In this document: in pieces, positions 52,780 through 63,036 of the stretch | How positions within the stretch are numbered: the stretch's first letter is position 1 | Layout: each line of letters begins with the position of its first letter | Notes under the pieces: generated by a model | Databases searched by the model: none | Told to the model about the DNA's origin: nothing | What the model saw: only the letters and a program-made list of their open reading frames with translations | Program-made: the position numbers and the translations under genes | Assembly: GCF_000620065.1 (NCBI RefSeq) | Contig: NZ_JHVI01000011.1 | Span: 1-64,000 of the forward strand | From: Meiothermus cerbereus DSM 11376 | GTDB lineage: Bacteria > Deinococcota > Deinococci > Deinococcales > Thermaceae | Direction: 5' to 3' | DNA: 64,000 bases

Positions 52780-53937
52780 TTATTTTTTGGGGTGCAGCAA
52801 CCCGGCCAGCAGGGTAATCACCAGCGCTAGCCCTGCCACCACCGCAAAAGATGCCCGCAGTGAGGCGGCTTCGGCGATAAGGCCGATGGCGGGTGGCCCG
52901 GCCAGAAAGCCCAGGTAGCCCAGCGTAGCCACCGAGGCCAGGGCCACCCCCGGTTGCACCCCCGGTATCCTTCCGGCGGCGCTGAAAACCAGTGGAAAGA
53001 GCGTGCAGTAGCCCAGCCCCACCATCACAAAGCCCAGCAGGGCAACCTCGGGGCGGCTGGTCGTGAGGGTTGCAACAAAGCCCAGCGCAGCCAGCAGGCC
53101 ACCCGAGCGGGCCAGGGCCACCGGCCCAAACCGATAAATGAGGGCATCGCCGCCCAGGCGACCGACCACCATCGCCAGCGAAAACGCCCCAAAGCCCAGC
53201 GCGGCCACTGCTTCGCTGGAGCCAACTTCTTGCTTCATGAATACTGCGCTCCAGTCGGCGACTGCGCCTTCGCCCAGGCCGGTGCAAAACACAATTAGCC
53301 CCAGGCCTAAAAGCACCCCTCTGGGCCAGACAAAGCGCGGCCCACCCGCAAGCGGTCGAACCTCGAGCAAATGCCGAATTGCCCACAACATCAGCAGCCC
53401 CGAGCCCAGGGCCATCCACACAAAAAAAGGCAGCGGGGCCATCCCAATAGCGACAGCCGCCCCCCCTAGCGCTGCGCCTACCAGGCCCCCCAGGCTAAAC
53501 AGCGCGTGAAAGCTGGACATAATGGGCCGGGTATAACGTTTTTCGGCCTCCACAGCCTGGGCATTCATGGCGATGTCCGTGGCGGCATTGGTAAAGCCAA
53601 AGACAAACAGGGCCAGGGCCAGTGTCCAGCCACTGGGGGCCAGGGCCAGCAGGGGCAGCGTGGTGCAGTTTCCCAGGGCAGCCCCTGCGAGTACCGGACG
53701 GCTACCCCAGCGGGCAATCAGCCAGCCGGTCAGGGGCATGGCCAGCACCAACCCAATGGGGGCTCCTGCCAGCACTAGGCCCAGCTCGCCGGCGCTAAGG
53801 CCCAGGTGCTGCTTGATGGCGGGAATGCGCGAAACCCAGGCGGCCAGCACCAGGCCGCAAATAAAAAAAGTCAGGTAGATGGCGGCCCGGGCCAGGGGTA
53901 GGGTATCGGGCTTAGATGGCGTGGTGCTCACCGGCAT
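52780..53937 (-). CDS. MFS transporter
   Basis: A 385-residue major-facilitator protein with 12 membrane segments. The first loop carries ISWSRIPAIKQHLGLS-like residues (AAWVSRIPAIKQHLGLSAGELGLVLAG) and the A-like motif GWLIARWGSRPV. FGFTNAATDIAMNAQAVEAEKRYTRPIMSSFHALFSLGGLVGA resembles the YbjJ/fucose-permease-like group, whose substrates are mostly unknown. A short AAAGGA precedes the ATG. It does not group with neighbouring genes. Confidence 0.85.
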   Translation of the reverse strand: MPVSTTPSKPDTLPLARAAIYLTFFICGLVLAAWVSRIPAIKQHLGLSAGELGLVLAGAPIGLVLAMPLTGWLIARWGSRPVLAGAALGNCTTLPLLALAPSGWTLALALFVFGFTNAATDIAMNAQAVEAEKRYTRPIMSSFHALFSLGGLVGAALGGAAVAIGMAPLPFFVWMALGSGLLMLWAIRHLLEVRPLAGGPRFVWPRGVLLGLGLIVFCTGLGEGAVADWSAVFMKQEVGSSEAVAALGFGAFSLAMVVGRLGGDALIYRFGPVALARSGGLLAALGFVATLTTSRPEVALLGFVMVGLGYCTLFPLVFSAAGRIPGVQPGVALASVATLGYLGFLAGPPAIGLIAEAASLRASFAVVAGLALVITLLAGLLHPKK

Positions 53938-54009
53938 TCCTTTCGCGTACCAGCGCTGGGTGTGGGTGCTGCTAGCGGTCTTCGCTACCTGCTTTGGCGG
54001 CCTTACAGC

Positions 54010-54522
54010 CTATGGCCCCGCGGTGCGGGTCAGTTTTTCGATGAGGGCGCGATGCTGTGGGAATTGGCGGGCCAGTTCCTCGCGCCGGGCCAGTTCAAAG
54101 TCGGCAAAGTCGAAGGCGGGGGCCATGGTGCAGCCCACCAGCGCAAAGGTCTCGGGGGTATCCAAGCTGGCGGCAAACCAGCAACCGGCAGGAACCACAG
54201 CCTGGAAGCAGTGCCCCTGGCTGGGATCGGGGCCCAGGCGCAGGCGCGAGAGCGCTCCTTGCGGCGATATAAGCCACAGGCTGAGGGAGGCGCCGGTGTA
54301 AAAATGCCAGACTTCGTCGCTTTGCAGCCGGTGAAAGGCCGAGAAGTCGGGGTGTTCCAGCAAAAAGTAGATGGCGCTGGAAAAAGGCCGCTGGCCGCTG
54401 TAGCGCGGAGGCAGGTGAGGATGTGCAATGGACTCGGGGGAGAGGTAGGTCTGGCGGTAGAAGCCACCCTCGAGGTGCGGCGCTAGCCCCAGGTGTTCCA
54501 CCCAGAATTTGGCCTCAGACAT
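54010..54522 (-). CDS. DUF985 cupin protein
   Basis: A cupin-fold protein of the DUF985 family. The start at 54522 (MSEAKFWVEHLGLAPHLEGGFYRQTY) has AGGAGG six bases upstream. Cupin motifs are SAIYFLLEHPDFSAFHRLQSDEVWHFYTGASLSLW (histidines and glutamate of the metal site) and AVVPAGCWFAASL, GCTMAPAFDFADFELA. 170 residues. DUF985 proteins have no proven activity; a sugar-phosphate or small-molecule enzyme role is inferred for the family. Confidence 0.88.
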   Translation of the reverse strand: MSEAKFWVEHLGLAPHLEGGFYRQTYLSPESIAHPHLPPRYSGQRPFSSAIYFLLEHPDFSAFHRLQSDEVWHFYTGASLSLWLISPQGALSRLRLGPDPSQGHCFQAVVPAGCWFAASLDTPETFALVGCTMAPAFDFADFELARREELARQFPQHRALIEKLTRTAGP

Positions 54523-54573
54523 GAGCAACCTCCTGCGCTGCGGGGCATGTTTCGAGGGTTGTGCTGCCGAGTT

Positions 54574-55089
54574 TTAGCGGCGGCGCCTGCCGCGCAACAA
54601 GCGGCCCGAGTCGGGCCAGATTCCATCGGCGATGAGGTGCAGCCATTGCGAGGCATAATACCCCAGCACCAGCGCCCAGAGGATTTCCTGGGAGGGTGCT
54701 TTGAGCTGGGCTTGCAGGTTGATGTTTAGCCCCAGATAGCTCGAGATGGCCGTGAACAGCCAGTACACCACCACGCCCATTGCGCCCAGATACAGAATCC
54801 GGGTCAGGGGGCCCACCACCCAGGTATGTGAGAGCCCCCGGTGGGCAAACATCCAGCCGTAGGGCACCCAGAACCAGCCCAGCCAGCCCCAGCGCCCTTT
54901 GGCCCGTACCTGTTGCTCGGCCAGATCCAGGTCGGGGGTGATGAGAAAAGTGCCCAGCAAATAACTGCCCATAAAGGCTACCAGGGTGGGCTGGGAAACC
55001 TCGAGGTCTTGCTGGTAAACCCAGTAGGCGGCGGTTGCCAGCCCCAGCGCGCTTAGGTTAATGGCTTCGTGAACGCGACCCGACGGCAC
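54574..55089 (-). CDS. DUF2227 putative metal-binding membrane protein
   Basis: A 171-residue membrane protein. The start is a GTG at 55089 with a leaderless box. MPSGRVHEAINLSALGL, FLITPDLDLAEQQVRAKGRWGWLGWFWVPYGWMFAHRGLSHTWVVGPLTRILYLG and YYASQWLHLIADGIW carry conserved histidines and aspartates (H7, D53/D55, HRGLSHT, H and D of WLHLIADG) that resemble a metal-dependent hydrolase site, as in YdjM/DUF2227 proteins. Three or four hydrophobic segments. The activity is not established. The last residues are arginine-rich (RGRRRR). Confidence 0.78.
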   Translation of the reverse strand: MPSGRVHEAINLSALGLATAAYWVYQQDLEVSQPTLVAFMGSYLLGTFLITPDLDLAEQQVRAKGRWGWLGWFWVPYGWMFAHRGLSHTWVVGPLTRILYLGAMGVVVYWLFTAISSYLGLNINLQAQLKAPSQEILWALVLGYYASQWLHLIADGIWPDSGRLLRGRRRR

Positions 55090-55095
55090 GCCTGT

Positions 55096-55101
55096 AGTTT
55101 A
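55096..55101 (-). promoter_or_regulatory. Leaderless -10 box of the DUF2227 gene
   Basis: TAAACT on the minus strand, 6 nt before the GTG at 55089. Confidence 0.45.
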
Positions 55102-55353
55102 CGGGCCAGGGCTTATGGGAGGGGTTGCTGGTAACCAATTTCGGATCCGCCCGGTCAGGCCGCAGCAGCGGGGCTGGGCGGGGTGTCAATTTTGCCTCAA
55201 TCAGAACCAATGGGGTGCTTGCGGGCAAAAAACAAAAAAATCTGCAACAAGCCCGGGCCCAACTTCTTCAAAAAGCGCTGTTTTGGACGGAATTTGAATC
55301 TAAATCAGGGCCTGCGGGGGTTCCCATCTCATCTATGGGCCTTTGTTTTCTGG

Positions 55354-55359
55354 TACACT
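55354..55359 (+). promoter_or_regulatory. Leaderless -10 box of tetR-carD
   Basis: TACACT, 8 nt before the GTG at 55368. No palindromic operator is evident in the 30 bases around it. Confidence 0.5.
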
Positions 55360-55367
55360 TTGTAGCC

Positions 55368-55931
55368 GTGACCGTGGAGGCTCGGACTGCCCCCAAACGC
55401 GAAGCGATCCTCGAGGCAACCATCCGAGTTTTAAGGAATCGGGGGTTGTCGGGCCTAAAAGTCGAGGAAGTAGCCAGGGAAGCCGAAGTCGGCAAAGGCA
55501 CGGTTTATCTTTATTTCCGGGATAAACAAGACCTGCTGAAGGCGTTGGTGGAACACCATACTTTCTCCTACTACCAAAAAGTAGAGGAAGAGGTGAACCG
55601 GGATGGCTCTTTCCGCGAACGTCTGGCCGAGGTGCTGCGGCTTCGCGTGGCCTGGGTTGAGGAGTGGCGCGGTTTGTGGGCAGCAGTGGCCCGGGAGGCC
55701 CAGCCCGAGGACACCACCGGGTGGCTTAGGGGCATGCACGAGCACTACCAGCGCTTGCTGGAAAAGCTTGTACAGGAAGGCAAGGCCAGGGGTGAGGTGC
55801 GGCTCGAGCTCGACACCTGCCTGACTGCCGCCAGCATTGCCGCCCTGGCCTGTAACCCGCAGCTCGAGTTTCCACGGGAAGCCTACCTCGAGCACCTGCT
55901 CGAGGTGTTACTGAAAGGAGTGGCGTTGTGA
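55368..55931 (+). CDS. TetR-family transcriptional regulator
   Basis: A one-component repressor. The GTG at 55368 gives VTVEARTAPKREAILEATIRVLRNRGLSGLKVEEVAREAEVGKGTVYLYFRDKQDLLKALV, the complete TetR helix-turn-helix with the typical GKGTVYLYFRDKQ end. The C-terminal ~120 residues are the ligand/dimer domain; the ligand is unknown. Longer upstream frames are rejected because they cross the promoter. The stop overlaps the carD start (GTGA at 55928-55931), so this regulator and CarD are made from one transcript. Confidence 0.9.
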   Translation: MTVEARTAPKREAILEATIRVLRNRGLSGLKVEEVAREAEVGKGTVYLYFRDKQDLLKALVEHHTFSYYQKVEEEVNRDGSFRERLAEVLRLRVAWVEEWRGLWAAVAREAQPEDTTGWLRGMHEHYQRLLEKLVQEGKARGEVRLELDTCLTAASIAALACNPQLEFPREAYLEHLLEVLLKGVAL

Positions 55932-56422
55932 GCGAATACCGTCCAGGAGACAAGGTTGTTTTGCCGCCGTATGGTGTAGGTGTGGTGGCGGGGATCGCCC
56001 AGCGTTCGATTGCTGGTTCAGACAAATCCTATTATCAGGTGGACTTCCCCGGAACCCGCTCGAAGGCCTACGTGCCCGTAGAAGCACCGCAGACCACCCG
56101 TTTGCGTCGGGCCTTGTCGCCGGATCAGGTGGGCGAGATCCTGGCTCTGCTGCAGGAAGGCCGCCTGCCCTTGCCGCGCCAGTGGGCTGCCCGCCATCGC
56201 AAGACCACCGAGATTCTGGCCGATGGAGACCCCTTCCGTATTGCAACCCTGGCCGGTCAGCTGCGGGCCTGGGAGTTCGAGAAGGGCCTCCCCGATCTCG
56301 ACCGCCAGGCCCTGCGCCGGGCCATGCACCTTTTGGCTGAAGAAATTTCCCAGGTGCTTGAAATTACCCTCGAGGAGGCCCGCAAGCTCTTCGAAGAGTC
56401 GGTGGGCGAGAGCCTCAACTGA
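55928..56422 (+). CDS. carD: CarD transcription regulator
   Basis: An RNA-polymerase-binding protein that stabilises promoter opening. The 164-residue protein has the N-terminal RID Tudor-like domain (YRPGDKVVLPPYGVGVVAGIAQRSIAG, SYYQVDFPGTRSKAYVPV) that binds the beta subunit, then an alpha-helical domain (ALRRAMHLLAEEISQVLEITLEEARKLFEESVG) which contacts upstream promoter DNA. The length equals that of Thermus CarD. The start is a GTG overlapping the TetR gene; GAAAGGAG lies just upstream. A strong terminator follows. Its place behind a TetR-type gene is unusual for a global regulator. Confidence 0.95.
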   Translation: MSEYRPGDKVVLPPYGVGVVAGIAQRSIAGSDKSYYQVDFPGTRSKAYVPVEAPQTTRLRRALSPDQVGEILALLQEGRLPLPRQWAARHRKTTEILADGDPFRIATLAGQLRAWEFEKGLPDLDRQALRRAMHLLAEEISQVLEITLEEARKLFEESVGESLN

Positions 56423-56444
56423 AATCATCGCAATATCTTTAGCT

Positions 56445-56478
56445 GCCGGTAGGGCTTTTGGGCCCTACCGGTTTTTTT
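56445..56478 (+). terminator. Terminator of tetR-carD
   Basis: CCGGTAGGGC (56445-56454) pairs with GCCCTACCGG (56462-56471), a 10-bp stem followed by seven T. The strongest intrinsic terminator in the window. Confidence 0.9.
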
Positions 56479-56507
56479 GTGAAGTACCGGCGCGGTGCCT
56501 GCCGTGC

Positions 56508-57737
56508 TCACGCACCGAATTTTTGCAGCTTGCCCGCGTGCGCCAGAAGCAAGGGCATCAGCTCCACCCCGCGCAGGTGGCCCAGGCTGCCTTTAGCGGC
56601 CTCGTCTTCGGTGAAGCGTTGGGCCGGGTCGTTGCGCAGCAATGGGGCGTGCAGCAAGAGCGGTACCGGATGCCAGGAGTGGGCTTTCATCCGGCTGGGG
56701 GTGGAGTGGTCGCCGGTGATGGCCAGCACATCGGGCTTCAGGGCCAGCAGTTGCGGCAGCAGGTGGTCAAAAAGCTCTATTTTGTGTACTTTCTCGCCGA
56801 AGTTGCCATCCTCGCCGGTGGAGTCGGTCTTTTTGAAGTGCAGGTAGAAGAAATCGAAGCGCTCCCAGTTTTGCTCTAGGGCTTTCACCTTGCCCTCCGG
56901 GGCGTCTTCCACCCCCTCCACCGGCAGCACCTCCATGCCCACCAGGCTGGCCAGCCCTTTGTACATAGGGTAGCTGGCAATGCAGGCCGGTGTGAGGTGG
57001 TACACCTCAGACATCAAGGGAAAGCGGGGGCGCTCGGAGATGCCCCGGAACAAAGCGCCATTAATCTGGGGCTCGTCGGCCAGCACCTCGCGGATGCGCT
57101 CGGACAGCCGGTTGAGCACCTGGGCAGTGCGCTGGCTCTTGTGGTCGCTTTTGTCTTTGGGCTCGGCCTGTAAGGGAGGCACCCCGGTTTTCTGGGGGTC
57201 GGTGTCGGTCACCTGCTCGCCCAGCCCCTCCCCCCGCAAAATCACCACAAAGCGGTGCTCGCTTTCGGTATAGAAACGCACCTGCACGCCCTCGATCTCC
57301 TGGATGGCAGCTTTTAGCTTGCCCACCACCCGCACATTCTCGGCATCGCTGGGGCGGCCTGCCCGGCGGTCTGCTACCCGGCCCTGGGCGTCCAGGGTGG
57401 CAAAGTTGCCGCGCACCCCCACGTCGCCGTCTTGGAAGTCGGCCCCAATCCCGATGGCCGAGAGCGCCCCGCGCCCCACCAGGTACTGGAAGGGGTTGTA
57501 GCCAAAGAGCGAAAGGTGGCCGGGGCCGGAGCCAGGGGCCAGGCCGGGGTAGACCGGGGTCAAGAGCCCCAAGGCACTCTTCCCGGCTAGGGCATCGAGG
57601 TTGGGGGTGTGGGCCGCAGCCAGCTCGGTGGGGCCGCCCTGTTCCAGGGGCAGCCCGCCCACACCGTCCAGAACGACCAGCAGGATTTTGGAAGGAGTTT
57701 TTTGCACCAACTCGGCGATGATGGGAAGCATGTCCAT
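56508..57737 (-). CDS. apgM: Archaeal-type 2,3-bisphosphoglycerate-independent phosphoglycerate mutase
   Basis: Interconverts 3- and 2-phosphoglycerate in glycolysis. The 409-residue protein is of the ApgM (archaeal) class, an alkaline-phosphatase-fold metalloenzyme: [36 protein letters not shown] (first metal aspartate), [23 protein letters not shown] (nucleophile serine in GHLSLFGY) and [17 protein letters not shown] with [24 protein letters not shown] holding the remaining metal ligands. Thermus species use this class. It is leaderless from the ATG at 57737 and converges on carD. Confidence 0.95.
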   Translation of the reverse strand: MDMLPIIAELVQKTPSKILLVVLDGVGGLPLEQGGPTELAAAHTPNLDALAGKSALGLLTPVYPGLAPGSGPGHLSLFGYNPFQYLVGRGALSAIGIGADFQDGDVGVRGNFATLDAQGRVADRRAGRPSDAENVRVVGKLKAAIQEIEGVQVRFYTESEHRFVVILRGEGLGEQVTDTDPQKTGVPPLQAEPKDKSDHKSQRTAQVLNRLSERIREVLADEPQINGALFRGISERPRFPLMSEVYHLTPACIASYPMYKGLASLVGMEVLPVEGVEDAPEGKVKALEQNWERFDFFYLHFKKTDSTGEDGNFGEKVHKIELFDHLLPQLLALKPDVLAITGDHSTPSRMKAHSWHPVPLLLHAPLLRNDPAQRFTEDEAAKGSLGHLRGVELMPLLLAHAGKLQKFGA

Positions 57738-57743
57738 GCGCCT

Positions 57744-57749
57744 ATTCTA
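57744..57749 (-). promoter_or_regulatory. Leaderless -10 box of apgM
   Basis: TAGAAT on the minus strand, 6 nt before the ATG at 57737. Confidence 0.55.
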
Positions 57750-58039
57750 CCGATACATTCCATTGGTACCGCCGTGGGCATGCGCCACATTATCTGGTGA
57801 CAAAATAACCAGGTCTGGCATAACGGGTGTTCCCTGAGCCTGTCGAAGGGAGCATCATGTGATGGATGCCCGTGGGGTCAGCCGTCTGCAGAACGGTAGC
57901 TGCGACATTGGGGCAGTGGAACGCCAGCCTTAGAAACCTGCTTCCGTCCCCCTGCGCTCCCAGGAAGCGCAGTTTTTTGTGGGTTCAAACCGAAAGGGTT
58001 TTCGTGGCCGGTCGAACAAGCCAGGCGATGTGTTGCCAG
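57750..58039. other. Intergenic region between apgM and the GNAT gene
   Basis: About 290 bases with no credible gene. The only structured element is the short repeat at 57831-57851. Otherwise I see nothing. Confidence 0.45.
57831..57851. repeat. Short dispersed-type palindrome
   Basis: TCCCTGAGCCTGTCGAAGGG (57831-57850) plus one A. This sequence resembles the widespread 'CCTTCGACAGGCTCAGG' intergenic repeat found in many bacteria. TCCCT and AGGGA can pair. Only one copy was seen in this window. Confidence 0.5.
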
Positions 58040-58570
58040 CTAGTAATAGATGGGGGGCCGGCTCGACATCCACTCCTCGGGCAGCAGGCTGTACATGTAG
58101 AAGTCCCAGGGCTCCCCGCGAATCCAGCGCCAGCGGCGCAAAAGCCCCTCGCGCTGGAAGCCCAGCTTTTCCAGCGCCCGCTGCGAGCGGGGGTTGTGCA
58201 CATGCACAATGGCCTGAATACGGCGCAGATCCCAGGGCCCAAAAGCAAAATCGAACAGCACCACCTTGGCCTCGGTGTTGAGGCCGGTTCCCCAGTAGGG
58301 CCGCCCCAGCCAGGTCTCGGTCTCGCCTAGCTTGTTGGGCCAGTCCAGGTGCAGCCCAATCACGCCCGCTGGGCTGCCCCCGACCTCGATGATGAAAAAA
58401 CCCTCCTTGGTCTGCAAATGCTCCAGGTACTGGTAGGTTTCGCCCAGGTGCTGGTGGGGGTTCCAGTACACAAAGGGGGCCAGCTCAGGGTCGGACATCA
58501 GAGCAAACAGGGCCTCGGCGTCCTCTGGGCGTGGGGGGCGGAGTAGCAGGCGGGGGCCGCGCAGTTCCAT
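58040..58570 (-). CDS. GNAT-family N-acetyltransferase (RimJ/RimL-like)
   Basis: A 176-residue acetyl-CoA-dependent N-acetyltransferase. The start ELRGPRLLLRPPRPEDAEALFALMSDPELAPFVYW is the standard RimJ/RimL beginning; GGSPAGVIGLHLDW, TETWLGRPYWGTGLNTEAKVVLFDFAFGPWDLRRIQAIVHVHNPRSQRALEKLGFQREGLLRRW contains the acetyl-CoA pyrophosphate loop and the typical last two motifs. The substrate (protein N-terminus, amino acid or antibiotic) cannot be told. It is leaderless and stands alone. Confidence 0.92.
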   Translation of the reverse strand: MELRGPRLLLRPPRPEDAEALFALMSDPELAPFVYWNPHQHLGETYQYLEHLQTKEGFFIIEVGGSPAGVIGLHLDWPNKLGETETWLGRPYWGTGLNTEAKVVLFDFAFGPWDLRRIQAIVHVHNPRSQRALEKLGFQREGLLRRWRWIRGEPWDFYMYSLLPEEWMSSRPPIYY

Positions 58571-58578
58571 GTGCTTTT

Positions 58579-58584
58579 AGCATA
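58579..58584 (-). promoter_or_regulatory. Leaderless -10 box of the GNAT gene
   Basis: TATGCT on the minus strand, 8 nt before the ATG at 58570. Confidence 0.45.
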
Positions 58585-58645
58585 GAGCACTCTTCATAAT
58601 CATTGAGCCCCCTACCAACTTGATGGCTATGCTCTGCACAGCACA

Positions 58646-58669
58646 GTGGCCTCCCGGATGGGAGGCCAC
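58646..58669. repeat. Hairpin related to the hsp20 terminator
   Basis: GTGGCCTCCC, loop GGAT, GGGAGGCCAC, followed by GTCTGTGAAG. The CCTCCCGGATGGGAGG core, the following ACGTCT and the upstream TCATTGAGCCC (58600-58610) are shared with 52636-52697. It may be a small intergenic repeat family. Confidence 0.5.
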
Positions 58670-58690
58670 GTCTGTGAAGGGTGCGATACG

Positions 58691-58716
58691 AAAAAAGACC
58701 CGCCGAAGCGGGTCTT
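58691..58716 (-). terminator. Terminator of the subtilase gene
   Basis: On the minus strand AAGACCCGC, loop TTCG, GCGGGTCTT and a run of T (58691-58696). It lies 20 bases after the stop codon. Confidence 0.85.
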
Positions 58717-58735
58717 CTGTTGCAGGTTGCTGGTT

Positions 58736-61360
58736 TTACGGACGGGCCAGGGTGATTACAGGCGAGGTCCAGCTTTCCCAGTGGGCCGGGTTGTTCTCGT
58801 TGCCCAGGGCCTTGAGGGCACGAATGCGCACCACATAGCTGCCATTGGGCACGGTCTTGAACAGCGAGTTGTCGCCGTTGCCGTTGTCCATGTTGCTGTG
58901 GATGCGGGTGCCATCCCAGGCGAAGGCGAAGAAGCCTGTGGCGGTGGAGTTGCGCCCGACGTACTCGAGGTCCACAAACTTGTTGAAGACCGGGTGCACG
59001 GGGCGGTTGTTGGAGGCGTTCAGCACCTCAAACTGCAGCTTGGCCACAGGGTGATCCAGGTGAACCAGGAAGTAGGGGATGTCGCCGCCTTGCAGGGTAA
59101 AGGTGCTGGCGCCGGTCTGGCGGACGTAGTTGGTGCCCACCAGGCGGGCCAGCCAGGGGAAGCCGAACGTTGTGGGCGCAAGGGCCTGGATGCCCTGGTA
59201 ATCGCCCTTGAAGCCTGCGTAGGGCACCCGGGCTACCGTTGCACCTTCGCTGTTGCGTACCACCACGTACCCGCCAAACTGGGCCAGGTTGGCCAGACCG
59301 GTGTTGGGGGTAATGGTCACGTTCACGCTGGCCGAGCTTCCCGGGGCTACCGTGACGCTGGGGCTGCTGAAGGACACCAGGGAGGGTGCGTTGAAGTAGC
59401 TCACGGTGAAGGTGCCCGTAGTGGCAGGGGCAGCCACATGGCTGAAGGTGTAGGTTTCGCTGTCGTTGCCCAGGTTGCGGATGGTAAGCGTGCGGGTGAC
59501 CGAGCCGCTTTCGACCTCGCCCAGCGACAGCTTGCCGGGGGTGACGCGGGTGGTGCTGTTGATGGCGTCCACAATCTGCACCATGCCCGCCCCCTGACGG
59601 TGCACGATGTCCAGCAGACCGGTGGTTGGAGCTACAGAAAGACGCTTGGGGTCGGAGGTGTTTTGCAGGATGGTGCGCATCTCCGAGGCCGGGGTGCCGG
59701 GCTTGGCCTGGAGGTAAAGGGCCACCACACCGGCCACGTGCGGGCTCGACATCGAGGTGCCGCTCAGGGTCGCAAAGGCTCCCTTCTCCAGCGGATAGGT
59801 GGAGTAGATCAGACCGCCGGGGGCGCCCAGGTCGGGCTTGAGGGTCAGGTCGGGCGAAAGGCCGATGGAGCTGAAGCTGCTAATCAGGTTGCCGGTGGGG
59901 TTGGGGAAGGAGCCCGACTGGTTGGTCCAGGTGAGCGTGACCGGGCCGGTGGCCAGGCGGTTGTTGATCAGCACGCCTTCGGTATCGGAGATGGCAACCA
60001 CCGGAATGGTGATGGCAGGGGTGCCAGCTACTGTTGGCGAGAAGCGTCCAGGTGCGTTGTTGTATAGCACCACGGCGGCAGCTCCGGCCTGCTGCGCGTT
60101 GAAGGCTTTTTGATAGAAGGTGCAGCCGCCGCGCCGGATCAGCGCTGCCTGGCCTGCCAGGCTGCCCGCAGGCAGTGGGTTGCAGGCATCGCTGGTTGCG
60201 GCGGGGGTGCCGGTGCGGGCCATGGGGAGGCTGCCAGAGGTGGGCGGTGTGGGCGCTCCGGTGGCTGGCCCGTAGCCGATGGCCTGGTTATCGGGGGAGA
60301 TGGTAAAGAAGTTCAGGAAGACCGCCACATTGTCGTAGGAGGCCACCCCGATCACGTCTTCACCCACGCCCGGCGCACCCAGCGAGTAAGCACCGTTGGC
60401 TCCGCTGTTGCCAGCCGAGGCCACCACCACCACGCCCTTCTTGACCAGGCGGTTGGAAACCACCGCGGTGGGGTACTGGGGCCACTGGAAGGCAGCGCCC
60501 AGGCTCATGTTCACCACATCCATGCCGTCTTTGTAGGCTTTTTCCAGGGCCGCGATGATCACATCGGCGCTGGACGAGCCCTCACAGCCAAACACCCGGT
60601 AGGCGCCCAGGGTAACCTCGGGGGCTACGCCCTTAACCGTACCGTTGGCACCGGTGATTCCGGCCACGTGGGTGCCGTGCCCGTTGCAGTCGTCGCCGCC
60701 GGGGCGGGTGCCGGGGCCGGGTTGGGGGATGGGGGTGCTGTTGTTGGGGTCGGCTGCGTTGTAGGCATCGCCCACGAAGTCGAAGCCGTAGCGGATGCGC
60801 CCGGCAAAGTCGGGGTGCTCGAGGTCAATGCCGGTGTCGATGATGCCGACCTTGACACCCCGCCCGTTCAGGCCCAGGGTATTCTGTGCGATGTTGACCT
60901 GGGTCTGGGTGATGGCGGTGAACATGTCGGTCTCGCTGCCCCCGTCTACGGGCTGCGGCGCACTGACGGTGAGCACCGGCCAGACTGCCTTCACGCCGGG
61001 AATACCCCGCAGCTTGGCGGCCTCGCTGGCGCTGGCCTCTACCGAGAGGCCGTTCCAGAGTTCGCTATACTCGAAGCGCTCGCGGAACTTCACACCATTG
61101 GCCTGGGCCAGGGCGCGGAAGTTGTCTTTGTCGGCCTTGACCGAGGCATCGCTGCCCCCTTCGATTTTGGGCCTACCCGAGAGCTCCACCAGCCAGGCGG
61201 TGGGGGTCTCGTCCACCATCTCGGCTGCGCCAGTGTTCAGGGCGCTTACACTGGTGGCGATCTCCTGCACAGGCTCAAACTGGGGCTGTACACGCTGGGG
61301 GCCGGAACAAGCAGCTAAAAAAGCAGCCAATCCGATCCCTACAATCATCAATCTACGCAC
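58736..61360 (-). CDS. Secreted subtilisin-like (S8) lipoprotein protease
   Basis: A large extracytoplasmic serine protease, 874 residues. The N-terminus is a lipoprotein signal, MRRLMIVGIGLAAFLAAC, with the lipobox cysteine at 18. A propeptide follows to about residue 150. The catalytic triad is D175 (VGIIDTGIDLEHPDF), H228 (NGHGTHVAGI) and S536 (SGTSMSSPHVAGV). A protease-associated (PA) domain is inserted before the serine (GQAALIRRGGCTFYQKAFNAQQAGAAAVVLYNNAP). After the catalytic domain come Fn3/CARDB-like sandwich domains (SGSVTRTLTIRNLGNDSETY; ITPNTGLANLAQFGGYVVVRNSEG). The start is a GTG at 61360 preceded by AAGGAGG. Scavenging of extracellular protein is the likely role. Confidence 0.93.
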   Translation of the reverse strand: MRRLMIVGIGLAAFLAACSGPQRVQPQFEPVQEIATSVSALNTGAAEMVDETPTAWLVELSGRPKIEGGSDASVKADKDNFRALAQANGVKFRERFEYSELWNGLSVEASASEAAKLRGIPGVKAVWPVLTVSAPQPVDGGSETDMFTAITQTQVNIAQNTLGLNGRGVKVGIIDTGIDLEHPDFAGRIRYGFDFVGDAYNAADPNNSTPIPQPGPGTRPGGDDCNGHGTHVAGITGANGTVKGVAPEVTLGAYRVFGCEGSSSADVIIAALEKAYKDGMDVVNMSLGAAFQWPQYPTAVVSNRLVKKGVVVVASAGNSGANGAYSLGAPGVGEDVIGVASYDNVAVFLNFFTISPDNQAIGYGPATGAPTPPTSGSLPMARTGTPAATSDACNPLPAGSLAGQAALIRRGGCTFYQKAFNAQQAGAAAVVLYNNAPGRFSPTVAGTPAITIPVVAISDTEGVLINNRLATGPVTLTWTNQSGSFPNPTGNLISSFSSIGLSPDLTLKPDLGAPGGLIYSTYPLEKGAFATLSGTSMSSPHVAGVVALYLQAKPGTPASEMRTILQNTSDPKRLSVAPTTGLLDIVHRQGAGMVQIVDAINSTTRVTPGKLSLGEVESGSVTRTLTIRNLGNDSETYTFSHVAAPATTGTFTVSYFNAPSLVSFSSPSVTVAPGSSASVNVTITPNTGLANLAQFGGYVVVRNSEGATVARVPYAGFKGDYQGIQALAPTTFGFPWLARLVGTNYVRQTGASTFTLQGGDIPYFLVHLDHPVAKLQFEVLNASNNRPVHPVFNKFVDLEYVGRNSTATGFFAFAWDGTRIHSNMDNGNGDNSLFKTVPNGSYVVRIRALKALGNENNPAHWESWTSPVITLARP

Positions 61361-61407
61361 GTAGACCTCCTTGGGATATTTATCTAGACCTGATGCGGTC
61401 AGGGGCT

Positions 61408-61437
61408 ATCAAACTGCAAGACAACTTTTTGTGTCAA
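61408..61437 (-). promoter_or_regulatory. Possible promoter of the subtilase gene
   Basis: On the minus strand a perfect TTGACA (61432-61437) is followed after 18 bases by TTTGAT (61408-61413). The -10 match is poor. Confidence 0.35.
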
Positions 61438-63033
<1,596 letters not shown>

Positions 63034-63036
63034 GCG

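Noticed and set aside
58646-60067. A 473-codon open frame antisense to the subtilase gene
   Set aside because: It is low-complexity in glycine, valine and histidine and lies opposite a well-conserved S8 protease. Long antisense frames are expected in GC-rich genes.
60110-61318. A 402-codon open frame antisense to the N-terminal part of the subtilase
   Set aside because: Same reason: composition is unlike real proteins and it mirrors the codon pattern of the sense gene.
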